From NCBI RefSeq assembly GCF_028389875.1, contig NC_084663.1, positions 214,544,876 to 214,608,875 of the forward strand: a stretch of 64,000 nucleotides of DNA, read 5' to 3'. A program made the position numbers and the translations under genes. Positions within the stretch are counted from its first letter, which is position 1. The number at the start of each line of letters is the position of its first letter. The notes under the pieces were generated by a model. It saw only the letters and a program-made list of their open reading frames with translations. It had not been told where the DNA came from and ran no database searches. This DNA comes from Rhea pennata. Its lineage: Eukaryota > Chordata > Aves > Rheiformes > Rheidae. Below are positions 48,737-60,486 of the stretch, one piece after another.

Positions 48737-49345
48737 ATAGAATCAGAATCACAGAATGGTTGAGGTTGGAAGGGACCTCTGGAGATCATCTAGTCCAACC
48801 TCCCTGCTCAAGCAGGGTCACCTAGAGCACATTGCACAGGATCACATCCAGGTGGGTTTTGAATATCTCCAGAGAAGGAGACTCCACAACCTCTCTGGGC
48901 AACCTGGTCCAGTGCTCCGTCACTCTCACAGGAAAGAAGTTCTTCCTTATATTCAGGTGGAACTTCCTGTGTTTCAGTTTGTGCCCATTGCCTCTTGTCC
49001 TTTCACTGAGTACCAGTGAAAAGAGTCCCACCCCATCCTCTTGACACCCTCCCTTAAGATATTTGAAGACATGGATAAGATCCCCTCTCAGACTTTTCTC
49101 CAGGCTGAAGAGGCCCAGCTCTCGCAGCCGTTCCTCACAGGGCAGGTGCTCCAGCCCTCTGATCATCCTCATAGCCGTACGCTGGACTCTTGCCATGTCT
49201 CTGTTGTCCTGGGGAGCCCAGAACTGGACACAGTACTCAAGATGAGGCCTCCCCAGGGCTGAGTAGAGGGGCAGGATCACCTCCCTCGACCTGCTGGCAA
49301 CGCTTTCCTCAATGCACCCCAGGAGACCATTGGCCTTGTTTTCCA
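48737..49345 (-). mobile_element. CR1 LINE, 5'-truncated, minus orientation
   Basis: Minus-strand CR1 3' end starting at the AGAATCAGAATCACAGAATGG terminus on the plus strand. It contains a nearly intact ORF2 C-terminus: [47 protein letters not shown] and [16 protein letters not shown] are all visible between about 48830 and 49330. The reverse-transcriptase catalytic core is missing, so the copy is dead. It is less diverged than the 5477-8060 copy. Confidence 0.94.
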
Positions 49346-49989
49346 TGAGTGCTTTGTGCATAGTCCATCTGTGAGCGTGAATCCGGTGCCACCCACCACC
49401 CATTCAGCCTGCAGCCCAGAAGAGGCCGACTTTTGATGTGGACCCACTGTGGTCCAGGCTATGGTGCTGCCCCATCAGCTGCCCTGGGGACCCAGGCAGC
49501 ACCCTTTAGGCCCAGTTGATACTTTACCTTAGGAATGGTCAAGCTGCTACCCATTTCATTAAGCGCTCAATTACTCCCCGCTCATTTTTAGCTTGGAAAC
49601 CTGGTTTTAGGATTGGTGTAGCCCAAAAGCAGGTCTCATTTTTCCAACGGTACCAGTCGCTGGAATAAGCGTTATTGCCTAAAGCAGCTTATTTTGCAAA
49701 TCTAGGCTTTCCAGTGCTGCTCAGCCAAGGGCAAGAGGCATATTTACGTGGAAATCACCATTTCCCCCGGCGGGGACTCACTCCTGTTTAGCTAAGGCTT
49801 GTCGATCGGAGTTTCTTCCCATGCGCGGAGGAGGCTGAGCCTTCTCCCGGCCGGGGGATCTCCGGCGCTCGGAGCGCCCGGCCGGCCTCTTCGCTCTGCG
49901 TCGGCCTCTCCTGCCCGGGAGGCTCCATCCCAACCTCTGGAACGTGCCCTTTAAATTCAGGGAGTGGTGGGAGAGCTATTTTCAAGGCG
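49346..49989. other. Intergenic DNA, no gene recognised
   Basis: Flank between the CR1 copy and the CpG-rich block; CpG content begins to rise near 49830. Confidence 0.5.
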
Positions 49990-52109
49990 GTGGCCAAGGT
50001 CCAAACACGAAACGCCGGCCGGGTGCTGGATAACAATATTGGCCTCCTGACAAGGACGCGATTTGGGAGCCAGCCTGGAACGGCGTCTCCCTCCTTGGGG
50101 GGGGGTTGTCACCCCCGGCGCAGAGCCCGCGGCGGTGGGAAGATGCCTCCTAGCTGGTGCCGCCGGCGTGGGGGGCGCGGGAGGGCCTCGGCGCAGCCCT
50201 CCGAGCCGCTGGAAACGTCGATGGGGACGGACGGTGCCGAGGGGCCGTGTGCGGGCACCCTCGGCCCCCTCCGCGCGGGGCTGGGTCGGGGGGGGGGGGC
50301 TGAGCAAATCTCTTAGGTTAGGATGGAAAAGCGGCATCCCGCCGTCCAGGGGCCGTGTGTCCGTCCGCCCTCCCGCCGCCGCCGCAGGTCTCCCCTGAGA
50401 GTGAAAGGTTATTTTGGAGCAAGAGAGGAAGGAAGCGAATTCAAAAGCCCCTTACTGAGAACAGCGATTTATTTTTTTTTGGAGGGGGGGGAACAGAGGT
50501 TGGAGGGTGGCACCCTGCGTGGGTGCCCGCGCTCTCGCCGCTCCGGCCGAGAGCAGGAAAACTCCCCGCCAGCACCGCCGCCGGCAGCTCGCTCCTCGGC
50601 ATCCCCGCGGCCCACGTCCCGCTTCGCCGCTGCATCTCGCGGGGCAGCAAATAGCTCCAAGAAGGAGGATTTGGGGACAGGCAACGAGGCTCCTGCCCAT
50701 TATGTCGACGGGTCGCTTTTTGCGCCGCTGTTTTTTAGGCAGAAAATCAGGTCTGCTGGTGCAAAAAGAAAAAAGAAAAAAAAAAAGCCCACAAAAATAA
50801 AAAGGAACAGCTCCCGCGGCAGGGGATGGCTCGAGGGGGCACCAGGGCTCCCGTGCCACCCGCGGCGCCCCGCTCCTGCCCGCAGGACACATATGCCCAG
50901 CAAGGGGCAGGGGGGGGAGGTTAATTTTAACCCACCTTTCCCGGCGCGTCCGTGTTTATTTCAAGGGCCTTGGCGAAGCCGAGCCCACGATGAGGCTTCT
51001 CCGCCGGCCCCGGCTTCCCCCCAGCCCGGCCAGCCCCGGCTCGGGATGCTCAAGCCCCCACGGCCAGCGGATGCCGGGGGATCGCGTGTCCTCCGTGGGG
51101 AGGAAGCAAAAGCTGGGCTTAAAAAAAAAAAAAAAAAAAAAAAAAACTAATCATCCACCCCCCAAAAAAGAAAACAGATGCTAAAGCACGGTGCAAAGCC
51201 GCTGTTTGCACTGCCCGCCCCAGCCGCTGAATGCAAATGGAGATTTTGGGGGGACCCCGCCGGTCCGGTCACCTGCCAAAACTCCTGGGTCAAGAAGGAC
51301 GGAGAAGACACCGGTGGAGTAAGTTGGCCGAGAACCTGGTGTCGCACCCGTTACCAGCACGCTGATCCGCAAGCCCCTGCCGCAGCGCGAGCTCCCGGCA
51401 TCGCTTCCCCGGGCGATTCCCGCTCCGAGCGGGCTTGCAGGGAAAGCTCAGGATTTCATTCCCCCCGTGGCATGAAAAAGCTGCTTGCACTGGATTTTTT
51501 AATTTGGGTTTTTTTTCTTCTTCTTCTTCCCGCTCGAGCAGAGCCGCGGGCGCTCGGGGGATCAGCCAGAGGACGGCGTGCCCCGCGGGGTGGTCCCGGC
51601 GAGCCAGGGCTTCGCCGGCGGCAAGCCGAGCGCATCGCCTTTCCCTTCCGGAGCCGCGCCACGGCCCGGCATCTCCCGGGGGATGCCGTGGTACCCGCAT
51701 CCCCACGGAGGAGGCTCTTCTCCAGCAGGCGCTTTTCGGGGAGGTGAAGAAGAAGCAAAGCCCAAGTGGCCTCCAAGTCCCGTTGTCACCTAACAACTCA
51801 TCCAGCCAGGCCGGAGGCGTTTTTGCCCCAGCGGAGCCACTTGCTCTGGCTCCGCTTCCAGTCTCATCCTCCCGGAGCCCTGGGATCACCTTTCCCGCCC
51901 TTTCCATGACTGCACCCCAGGTCTCGCCTGGGACAAGGGGTTGGGGGGCACCTTGGGGTGCACCAGGAGGGCGCCAGGGCCGTCCCGGGTGTCCTGGGCT
52001 CCCGGGGGAGCTGGGGGCTGCCGCGGCCCTGTGGGGTGGGATGTGCTTCCTCAGGGGGCAGGCGGCTCCCGGTCCTGGACTCCATCCTGGACCCGGGGCG
52101 GCGGGGGGG

Positions 52110-52490
52110 GGCATCATTCCGGCCCGAGGGGGCGGTCTGGTCCCGTCCTGGCCCTGATCCCAGTCAGGGGGAAGGTCTGGTCCCATCCCGGCCCCGGGGG
52201 GGGGGGAGCGGTCAGGTCCCATCCTGGCCTCGGGGGGGCGGTCAGGTCCCGCTCCCAGCCCCGCTCCCGGCCCTGGGGGGGGCGGTCACGTCCCATCCCG
52301 GTCCTGATCCCAGCCCCGAAGGGACGGTCCGATCTCAATCCCGGCCCGGGGGGGCGGTCCGGTCCCATCCCGGCCTCGGAGGGGGGGGGGGGGAAGGGGG
52401 GCGGTCAGGTCCCGCTCCCAGCCCCGAAGGGACGGTCCGGTCCCAATGCCGGCCCGGGGTGGGGGGCGGTCCGGTCCCATCCCGACCCCG
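52110..52490. repeat. G-rich minisatellite (GGGCGGTCAGGTCCCATCCCGG type)
   Basis: Irregular units of roughly 25-45 bases combine a G run, GCGGTC(A/C/T)GGTCCC and ATCCCGGCCC(C/T)GG. They are repeated about a dozen times, with G runs of up to 13 (about 52381-52393). Unit lengths vary, so copy borders are approximate. Confidence 0.85.
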
Positions 52491-52589
52491 CGGTGGTGGT
52501 GGTGGGGGGGGTTGAGCTGCCTCGGCGCCGGCTCCGGGCAGCTCCCCGCGCCGCCCAGGGGGGCCCGGTGCCCCGGGGGGGCGGTGCGG

Positions 52590-52950
52590 CCGCAGGCCCG
52601 GCCCCGGCCCGGCCCGGCCCGGCCCCGACCCGCCTCCCGCGGCTCACACGCGCCGAGGCAGCGGCGGCCGCCGAGCGAGCGGCACCCGGCGCGGCTCGGC
52701 CCGGCCCGGCCCGGCCCGGCGCGGCCCGCCGAGGGGCCCGAGCCCGAGCATGGCCTGAGCGGGGCGTCCCGCTCGGCTCGGACCCGCTCGGCTCGGTTCG
52801 GCTCGGACCCATTCGGCACGGACCCATTCGACTCGGTTCGGCTTGGCTCGGCGCTGCTCGGCTCGGACCCATTCGGCTCGGCTCCGCTCGGCTCGGATCC
52901 GTTCGGCTCAGACCCATTCGGCTCGGCTCGGCTCGGCACAGCGCTGCCCG
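52590..52950. repeat. GGCCC and CTCGG/ATTCGG pentanucleotide-based arrays
   Basis: 52597-52628 and 52697-52730 are (GGCCC)n-like. 52770-52940 is built from CTCGG units mixed with GACCCATTCGG units in 5- and 10-base steps. The repeats make apparent proteins rich in SEPNG on one strand and GSDPF on the other, which are not genes. Confidence 0.88.
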
Positions 52951-54362
52951 GCCCGGTGAGCAGTGAGCGGAGCGCGGGGCAGCAGCACCGTCCCGACGGG
53001 CTGCGCTGGGGCACGGCGGTGCGTGCGCGTGCAACACGCACGGGTGAGCGCGAGCGTGCAACGGGGCAGGAGCGTGCGACGCGCGGATGCCGCGCAGCAG
53101 CCCGCAGGGAAGGAGCGTGCAACACCTGGCCGGCAGCCGGGCGTTGCACGCGCACGCCTGTGTGCACACGCAGCTGCGTGCACACGCGCAGGGCAGAGGC
53201 GCGAAGCCGGAGTCGGCCGCTGCCGCTCGCGGCTGGAGCAGCGATGCAAAAAAAGAAAAAAAAAAAAAAAGAAAGAAAAAACGGGAAAACTGCCCCAAAC
53301 CCCTAAAACCGGTGCAAGCGCCGGGGGCAGTCGGGGTGCTTCGACGAACCGAGCGCGGAGCCGCGGAGCCGCCCGACCCTCGGCCCGGCCTCCCCCTGCT
53401 GCGCCCCTTTCCCCCCGCGTCGCTCGCTCGCTTACTCACTAATTTGCAACCGCCTGCCCGGCCGCGCGGGGACTCAGCCGGCCGCTCGTCCGCGATTTCC
53501 GGCACGCACCTCCGGCCCCGGCCGGACCAGCTCCCTTCGTTTATTTTTTTTTCGCTGCTCCTTGCTGGCCGCAACCCCCTGTTTCCCCCCCCGCCGCCGT
53601 CTCCGAACCCTCTGAATCGTTTCGTCGGCCGCGAGCCGCCGGGGAGCTGCGCGTTCGCGGGGCGGCCGTTGCACCGCGGCATCTGCTTTCTTCCCTCTGC
53701 TCCGGTTTTCTTATCGGGCTGTTGCAAAATGCCTTCGGCGCCCTCCGAGTTCCTCTTCCTCGCCCGCAGGCGCCCGAAGACGCCCTCGGCCCTCGGCCGC
53801 CTTGTAGCGGCGCGGAGGAACGGGACGGTCCCGCCGTCGGGCCGCGCTCCGGCGTCCCCGCTCCCTCCTCGGCGCCGCGACTGCCCCTTCGAGTCAAGTT
53901 ATGGCCCCCTATTCAGCCAAGCCTCCAAAAAACACTTTTCAGCGCAAAAACAAATTTGAAATATTCCAGCTGTTTGCATCGTTCCCGATACGTTAGGGAA
54001 GGGTTGTGGTTTCGCCGCGTTAGAGCCAAATCCGTTCCTGGCCGCTGCTTCCCCAAGCTCCTGTAACCCGGCGCAGCTTTTTGACCTTCTGGTTGAGGGG
54101 CGCAAGGGGAAACTGAGGCACGGGGCCACGGCGGTCGCTCGGCAGGCGGAAACGAGCAGCGGGGCTTTGCAGAGCCGGCGGGTGCTGGCCGGGGCGAGGA
54201 CGCCGCTCGTTTGGCCGGGGTTTCGTGGGGTCGAAGGTTGCCGGCAGTTTTCTTGCGGTTGCTGAGGATTATAACCGTGCTCCCGGAGGAGAGAGCGCCG
54301 TGCCGTCTGCTGCCCGGCGTCTCCAGCGGTTCCTGGTGCGGAGTGGGGATTTTGGTGAAACG

Positions 54363-54530
54363 CCTGCAGAGCCCGTGAAACACCTGCAAATTCTGCGAAA
54401 CGCCTGCAAATCCTGCCAAATTCCTGCAAATCCTGCAAAAAAGCCTGCGAATTCCGCAAAATGCGTGCAAATCCCATGAAACGCCCGCAAAGTCTGCGAA
54501 ACCCCTGCACGTTCGGCGAAGTGCCTACAG
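54363..54530. repeat. 20-bp tandem repeat, nine copies
   Basis: CCTGCA or a close variant occurs at 54363, 54383, 54403, 54423, 54444, 54464, 54484, 54504 and 54524, a 20-base period with one extra base. Each unit is two related 10-base halves, CCTGCAAATC and CTGCGAAACG. It lies at the right end of the CpG-rich block. Confidence 0.92.
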
Positions 54531-55150
54531 AGGAGGGCCCCGCTCCGCGGCCCTGCCGGCAAACGCAGCCGCGTTAACGATTCCTGCTGAACCATGTCCA
54601 AGGCCGGCGACAATTCAGTCGCGGCCGCTATTTGGTTTTGCTTCGGTGATTTCGACCCTGCTGCCGGACTCCCCGGCGCAGAGCCCCCTTGGAGACTGCT
54701 GGGAGGGCAGCAGGATCGCCGAGAGAAGGGGCAAAAAAAGAGGATTGAACCCCGCTACTCAGCGATCCGATGCACAACCCCGTTTCCCCTCGGTCGCCCT
54801 GTCTTGGCCCTGGGTGCTGCGGTCCCTCGGGCACCCATGACCTTGGCGCAGGCCCTCCTCCGCCGGCAGCCCCCTCCTTCCCTCATTTACTCCTCCAAAT
54901 ATCCCCGTGCAGATACCGTTACAGGAGTATTTTGGGAGACCGGCAGCACATGTGCGTGCCAAGGGGAATATATACGTGGGCGTGTGGAGTCTGGGATTGC
55001 AACGCAGACCGGCCGCGGCCGCCGGGTGCCTCCCGCGCCCTCCTGCTCTCCCGCGCCGTGCTCGGAGCTCCCTGCAGGTTGGCGCAGCTGGACGGGGTGC
55101 TGCAACGTCCCCTCGTTTGCCGGCCCTCTGCGTTGCCCCCTTGTTAGGTG

Positions 55151-58100
55151 ATGAGCTTTCTCCTGCTTTCTGGGAAAGGAAACAAGGCTCTTGGGATAAA
55201 CGGGCTCTTCCAGCCGGCAGCCCGGAGCCCGACTGCAAAGAGGGGGATGGAGCGAGCCGATCCGGCCAGTGCAGCCGGGTTCATCCGGACTCGGCGCACG
55301 ATCCAAGCTGGAGGAGCCAACCTGCAGCTTGCCCTGCGCTTGCTGTGCCTGGGTGACCGGAAGGTGCTTAAAAAGCTGTGCGCAGTCACCTGCGTTCGTG
55401 CGAGAGAAAATACCCGTGGGAAAGACGTAGCAGTGGAAGCAGATGCGACTGGTCCTCACCGAAGCATCGGGAGGGATTTGCTTTTAGAAGTCCCAGAAGT
55501 ATCTTTCCAGCTCATTTTCCTTGGGCAAAGAGCGCTGCCTCCCTTTGCGTTCTCCCTCCCCGCTGGCCCTTCCTGCCCCGTCGTCCCACCCGGGGTTGGA
55601 TGCATCGCTGTAAAATCTGGCACGCTTGTCGTCTCGCCGGTCGGCAGAGGAAAGGGCGGCTGCCAGCTTTTGCATCTCCCCATGGCTTGGCTGGCCGCAT
55701 CCTTTCCAGCTTGCTCAACGCAGATGTAACGGGGTCGAGGGCAAACCGCAGCCCCGATAGACACAGCAGGTTTTGTCCCAGGAATCCTGGGCATCTGGGC
55801 AAAATTCATAAGAAAAAAAAAAAAAAACTCTTTTGCATTTCCAAAAAAGCGAAGAAGAAGAACAGCGCAGCAAGGACAAGGCTGCCTTGTGAGCGGGGGT
55901 TTTGTCTCCGTAATTACGCTGTCAAGCCAACCGGAAAAGCCCATTTGTTCTTTTTTCTCAAAGAAGGCCACGTGGACCTTGGCACGTCCGCATCAAGGGC
56001 TCCGTAGGGCTCGGGACAGCCTGTGTCCCCCCGAATGTCCCCATGTCGTCTTACAGGTGGGTTTCAAATGAGTTGTGATTTGTAGTTGGCGTGCAGGAGC
56101 TTGCCAGGAGGAAATAACTCATGGAAACAGGCTGGACGCTGAAGGATGGGGTGTCCGGAGAAAGGGTAAGGGAGCTTTGCTGTTCTGCTGTGTTTCAGCA
56201 TGGCAGATCCACTGATGCCAGCCAAAACAGCTCAGAAAATAAGCAGCCCCATCACAGCGTGCCACAAGCCCCCAGCTGCAAGCTGGAGGGAGCCAGATGA
56301 GTGCCGAGAGTGGAGTTGGTCACGGCAGAGTGGCCATCAGGCCCAGACCCTCATTTGACGGCTTCATGGGGTTTTGGCCATTCCCCTGCACCAGTTTCTC
56401 TAAAAATTGCCCTGAAAGACCCTCTTCAGGCAAGGACATACCATAACTCAGTCCGAGGTGAATGTAGGAGCTTGGGGCTTGCAGCTGTTTCACAGGCTTG
56501 TGATGAAAAGGGGAAGAGCCACGGTTGGGCTGGCAAGCGGAGGATTCTTGCCTGCTCCCAGTGGTGCTAGCGCCAGAGAGCAGCTTCAGCGATAGCAATA
56601 TCCCTGCTCGGCTCAGAGGGCGCCAGGGGCTTCTCGCATATGAGGCTGAGGTTTCTGGAGCGCCGCAGACCTTCCCTGGGCCTTTTTGAACATCTCTTGG
56701 ATGGCCTGCTTCTTCATGGTGGCCTATTCTAACTGTTTCATCCATTGCCAGGTTTGTGGGGAACCGTTGTGTCTTTGGCTCCAGATCTGCAAAGCTCAGA
56801 GCGAAGGAAAAAGTCAGGGAAATAAGCAGCAAAAAAGTGTTTTCGTGTTTCCCTGAGCATTACTGGACATCTCCGTATGCAGGGGAAGAAGTGTTTGTGG
56901 AAGATGGTCAAGCGAAGTACTTGCCTGGGTGAGAAGAAAGCAGAAGAACCAGACACAAGAAAAAGCAGAACCTGCTGGGCAGAGATGGTGTGGGATGCGT
57001 CTCAGTTCCTTGTGTTGAGAACAGAGTGGTTTCCAAAGTTATATTTGGATTTTTTCAGATGTTGCAGATTAGACAGGGCATGAGCGTGCGGTTTCTTTCC
57101 ACGTTCCTGGGATGCGCGAGCCTCGGCCAATGAGGCTTGTGGTCTGCTTCCCAAACGCATTAAGTGGGACGAGCAAACGGAGGGAGACATCAGTGGGGAG
57201 CGTTTCTGTGCCACGTCCACGGAGGCCAGGCAACAGCTGGCTCTGTCTAATCCACCCCTGGGAGCAAGCAATTGGGATTATCCTGTGTGATGATGAGTTG
57301 GGAGGATCACTTCACCCCTTCTCCGTCTGATAGGACTTGTCAGGTCACTTTCTTCACAGTGGAGCTCCACTTCAGGAAGAGATAGTCCTGGCTGATGGCA
57401 TCTAGAAGCACAGCGTTGCCTCCCTCTTGCCTAGGATGTCTTGTTTCATGTAGCCTGGTGGTGCCAGGTTAGAGCTGTGCGCTGTCACCTAAAGCCACGC
57501 AAGGATTTGGACACTCAGGGCACGTACCAGGCTCAGTAAAATCATACGAGAGCACTTTTACCCAAATCCTTCATCCCACGGTCGCTCCTGCTTACTGAGC
57601 TCCCGCAGTGGCTTCAGCCGCCCGTAACCCTGTTTCTGCCGGCTCCCCTCCAGCTGCGCCAGCCTCACCGCCCGCCTCCGTGCCCCTCCTGCCTCTGCCT
57701 TTGTGCACAGGGAGATGAAAGCGGAGACTGTTTCGGGACTTTCTCAAAAGGGATGCTTTCAAAGGGACAGTTGTCATTAGCCGTGTGAGTTGTAGACATG
57801 GGGACAATAGTCATTTCAGTCCGGTTTGGGCAGCTGGCCAGCAAGACGGACTGGATTACCTCTCCCAGCAGCAGGCCCTGGGGCTGCTCCGTCCTCCGGG
57901 CTTAACTAGAGGACTACGGTGTGGAGGATGGTTGGGTTCTGCTTCTCGCCTGGTGTTTAGGTTCCCCTTTTACCCAGCGTTAGTGGGCAGGATTTTAATG
58001 AGTTTCACTTGGTTCAGCTCAGGGAAAACCGCTGGGCTGCAAGACGAAGCCTTGTGTCGGCGGGTGTCTGCAGCCACTTCTGTGTTGAGATTGTGATGGG

Positions 58101-59405
58101 GTGCAGCAGTGCTGGGCCATCAAGGGAATCGCTGCCCATCGCCCGGGATCAAACCAGCTCATTTTGCAAAAAACGAGGCAAAACCGTTTTGTTTTGCAGC
58201 CTGGCCGATGGACTGGCTAAGTGATCGTGTGTCAGTTTGATCGTGGGCTGTCTCCAGCATACAAAAGGGCCCTTGTTCCTCCTAAAACAGGGCAATGCCA
58301 GACTGTGCACGTCTGCAGTGACTGTTTGTAGCTGATTTTTCCAGCCTTAGCCAGTTATTCCCATGTGTGAACTGGTCTTGTGCAAGCATAGATGGACTTT
58401 CTGGTGATGGTAATGCTGGAAAGGCAGTTCTCAAGGCCAGAGAGCAGGACCAGCCAGATGGTCACCATCCTCTTAACACAAGAAAACCCTGCAATTTCTC
58501 TTCTGGAGCCCCTTGGTATTAAAAAAAAACAGCAGCAGCAACAAACCAACTCTTTCCTCCTAAATTAAGATAGGGCAACTAAAGGGTGAAGGTGCAGGAC
58601 ACTCTTCCATTGGCAAGGCTTTATTATAGGGGTCTCCAGATGCTGTGGTGATGTTTGTTCTGCCAGGAGGACGTGGAGGACCTATGAAATCACTGCCCTG
58701 CCAGTCACGAGACTGCTTGCTGAACAAGTTCCCTTTTCTTCCCTCTCTGCCTGTGGTTTTGTAGGATGCACGTTTCACAGTGCCCAACTGTGTCTTTTCT
58801 CATGGATGGTTGACCACAGAACAGAGTGTACTTCCCGTTCTGTAACTCAGGAGACCAGATTTGGTCCTGCCAGGAAAGGTGGTTTGGGGCACTGAACTAG
58901 GCTGCAGAAGGTCTGAGTTTAACATTCAGGTATGGCCTAGATTTCTTGGTGACTTTAGACCAGTTTGGTTCCTTCTCTGTGCTGCAGATGTAAAATGTGG
59001 AAAAATAAAACTCCCTTTATCTGATAGACCGTAAGTCCTACACGTGAGGGGCTGCCTTGCTTGTGTTGACACCAACACGATGAGGCCCTGATCTCGATGG
59101 CGACACGATGTCCTGGCGTGAGGTGTGCACTGCCACCGGTCAGGTCATTGTCACGTGTGTTGCAATGGCATTGCCTGCCACACAGTGAGCCGTGCTTACA
59201 GGTGGCTCTCGAATAGACACACCTAGGTGCTGATGGCAACATTGACAAGAGGAGAGAGGAGGTGTGCAAATATCATAGTAATGATGAAAATGTTGGGCTC
59301 TGGAAAGTACCACATCCCTGCGGCAGTGTGGTTTTCTCATCTAATCCACCTCTTCCGGGGAATCCTCACCTCTGTGTCCTAACTGCCTCTTTCCTTTTCC
59401 CCCAG
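55151..59405 (+). other. P2RY2: Probable P2RY2 5' intron / upstream region
   Basis: Sequence between the CpG-rich block and the P2RY2 acceptor. The right edge is a strong pyrimidine tract (CTGCCTCTTTCCTTTTCCCC) and CAG at 59403-59405, so this is read as the last 5' UTR intron, with unknown left end. No coding exon was recognised. Confidence 0.6.
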
Positions 59406-59409
59406 GGTA
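59406..59409 (+). other. P2RY2: P2RY2 5' UTR end in coding exon, after splice acceptor
   Basis: The acceptor AG at 59404-59405 leaves only four untranslated bases (GGTA) before the ATG in this exon. Most of the 5' UTR must therefore lie in upstream exon(s), as in mammalian P2RY2. Confidence 0.75.
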
Positions 59410-60486
59410 ATGGCGAACTTAACAACTCCTCAGGCCTGGACCAGAATCGTCAACACCTCCTTGGTGACAAGCAGCACAGGAGACAACACGTACAAGTGTG
59501 TATTTGATGAAGACTTCAAGTACATCCTGCTGCCTGTCTCCTACGGCATCGTGTGCGTGGTGGGGCTGTTCCTCAATCTTCTGGCCCTCTATGTCTTCAT
59601 CTTCAGGATCAAGACATGGAATGCCTCCACCACATACATGTTCAACCTGGCTGTGTCTGACACACTCTACGTGGTCTCCCTGCCCCTCCTGGTGTACTAC
59701 TATGCCATGGGGGACAACTGGCCGTTCAGTGTGGGCTTGTGTAAGATAGTCCGCTTCCTGTTTTACACCAACCTCTACTGCAGCATCCTTTTCCTCCTCT
59801 GTATCAGCGTCCATCGATTCCTGGGCATCTGCTTCCCGCTGAAATCACTGCAGTGGGGCCACGTTCGCTATGCCCGGAGAGTGTCAGTCATCGTGTGGGT
59901 GGTCACTGTGGTGTGCCAGTCACCCGTGCTCTTCTTCGTCACTACCAGCATGAAGCGCGACAGTGTCACCTGCCACGACACATCCAGGAAGGACCTCTTT
60001 GGCCAGTTTGTCATTTACAGTTCAGTGATGCTGGTGCTTCTTTTCTGCATCCCTTTTCTCACCATCATCGTGTGCTATTGCCTAATGGCTCGGAGGCTGC
60101 TACAGCCCACACGGGGTACCTCCCGGATGTCTCAGTCCAAAAGGAAGTCAGTTAAGATGATAATCATAGTGCTTGTGGTCTTCATTGTTTGCTTTCTTCC
60201 GTTCCACATCACTCGTACCTTGTACTACTCCTTCCGGAGCTGGGACTTAAGTTGTCAGACTCTCAATGCTATCAATTTAGCCTATAAGGTGACCAGACCC
60301 TTAGCTAGCACCAACAGTTGCTTGGATCCCATTTTATATTTCTTAGCAGGACAAAGATTTATGAAATTTGCAGGCAACAAAATGCCAGGGAAACCCCAAA
60401 ATGAAATGGCCTTGGGAGTCACGCCCACTGCTCAGTTGAAAACCAGCAACGACACAGACATGATATCCAAGGATGGAAAGTCCTAG
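59410..60486 (+). CDS. P2RY2: P2Y purinoceptor 2 (ATP/UTP receptor)
   Basis: Complete 358-residue class A GPCR in one exon; human P2RY2 is about 377. It matches P2Y2 throughout, including [36 protein letters not shown] and [10 protein letters not shown]. Seven membrane segments run from about residue 38 to 313. Cys111-Cys188 and Cys30-Cys282 fit the two extracellular disulfides. SVHRF (133-137) replaces DRY. Nucleotide-binding basic residues are visible as His266 and Arg269 (HITR, TM6) and Lys293 and Arg296 (KVTR, TM7). DPILY (306-310) is the NPxxY-like motif. N-glycosylation sites NLT and NTS lie near the N-terminus. The family couples mainly to Gq/phospholipase C. The human RGD integrin motif in the first extracellular loop is MGD here (100-102). 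The C-terminal tail is shorter than in human. ATG context is GGTAATGG. P2RY4 is the main alternative, but the similarity favours P2RY2. Confidence 0.95.
   Translation: MANLTTPQAWTRIVNTSLVTSSTGDNTYKCVFDEDFKYILLPVSYGIVCVVGLFLNLLALYVFIFRIKTWNASTTYMFNLAVSDTLYVVSLPLLVYYYAMGDNWPFSVGLCKIVRFLFYTNLYCSILFLLCISVHRFLGICFPLKSLQWGHVRYARRVSVIVWVVTVVCQSPVLFFVTTSMKRDSVTCHDTSRKDLFGQFVIYSSVMLVLLFCIPFLTIIVCYCLMARRLLQPTRGTSRMSQSKRKSVKMIIIVLVVFIVCFLPFHITRTLYYSFRSWDLSCQTLNAINLAYKVTRPLASTNSCLDPILYFLAGQRFMKFAGNKMPGKPQNEMALGVTPTAQLKTSNDTDMISKDGKS

Larger units (their letters stand above)
49990..55150 (+). promoter_or_regulatory. Large CpG-rich block, candidate P2RY2 promoter and 5' UTR exon region
   Basis: About 5 kb of CpG-dense sequence containing G-runs (for example about 50288-50299), an A26 run at 51121-51146 and several GC minisatellites listed separately. 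It lies 4-9 kb upstream of the P2RY2 coding exon, whose acceptor shows that at least one upstream non-coding exon exists; no other gene start is known to me in this interval. Assignment to P2RY2 is inference from position, and no donor site or transcription start could be fixed. The long open frames here are compositional. Confidence 0.5.

Noticed and set aside
51941..52966. 341-codon Gly/Pro/Arg-rich frame and overlapping frames in the CpG block
   Set aside because: GC-rich tandem repeats with several simultaneous open frames on both strands.
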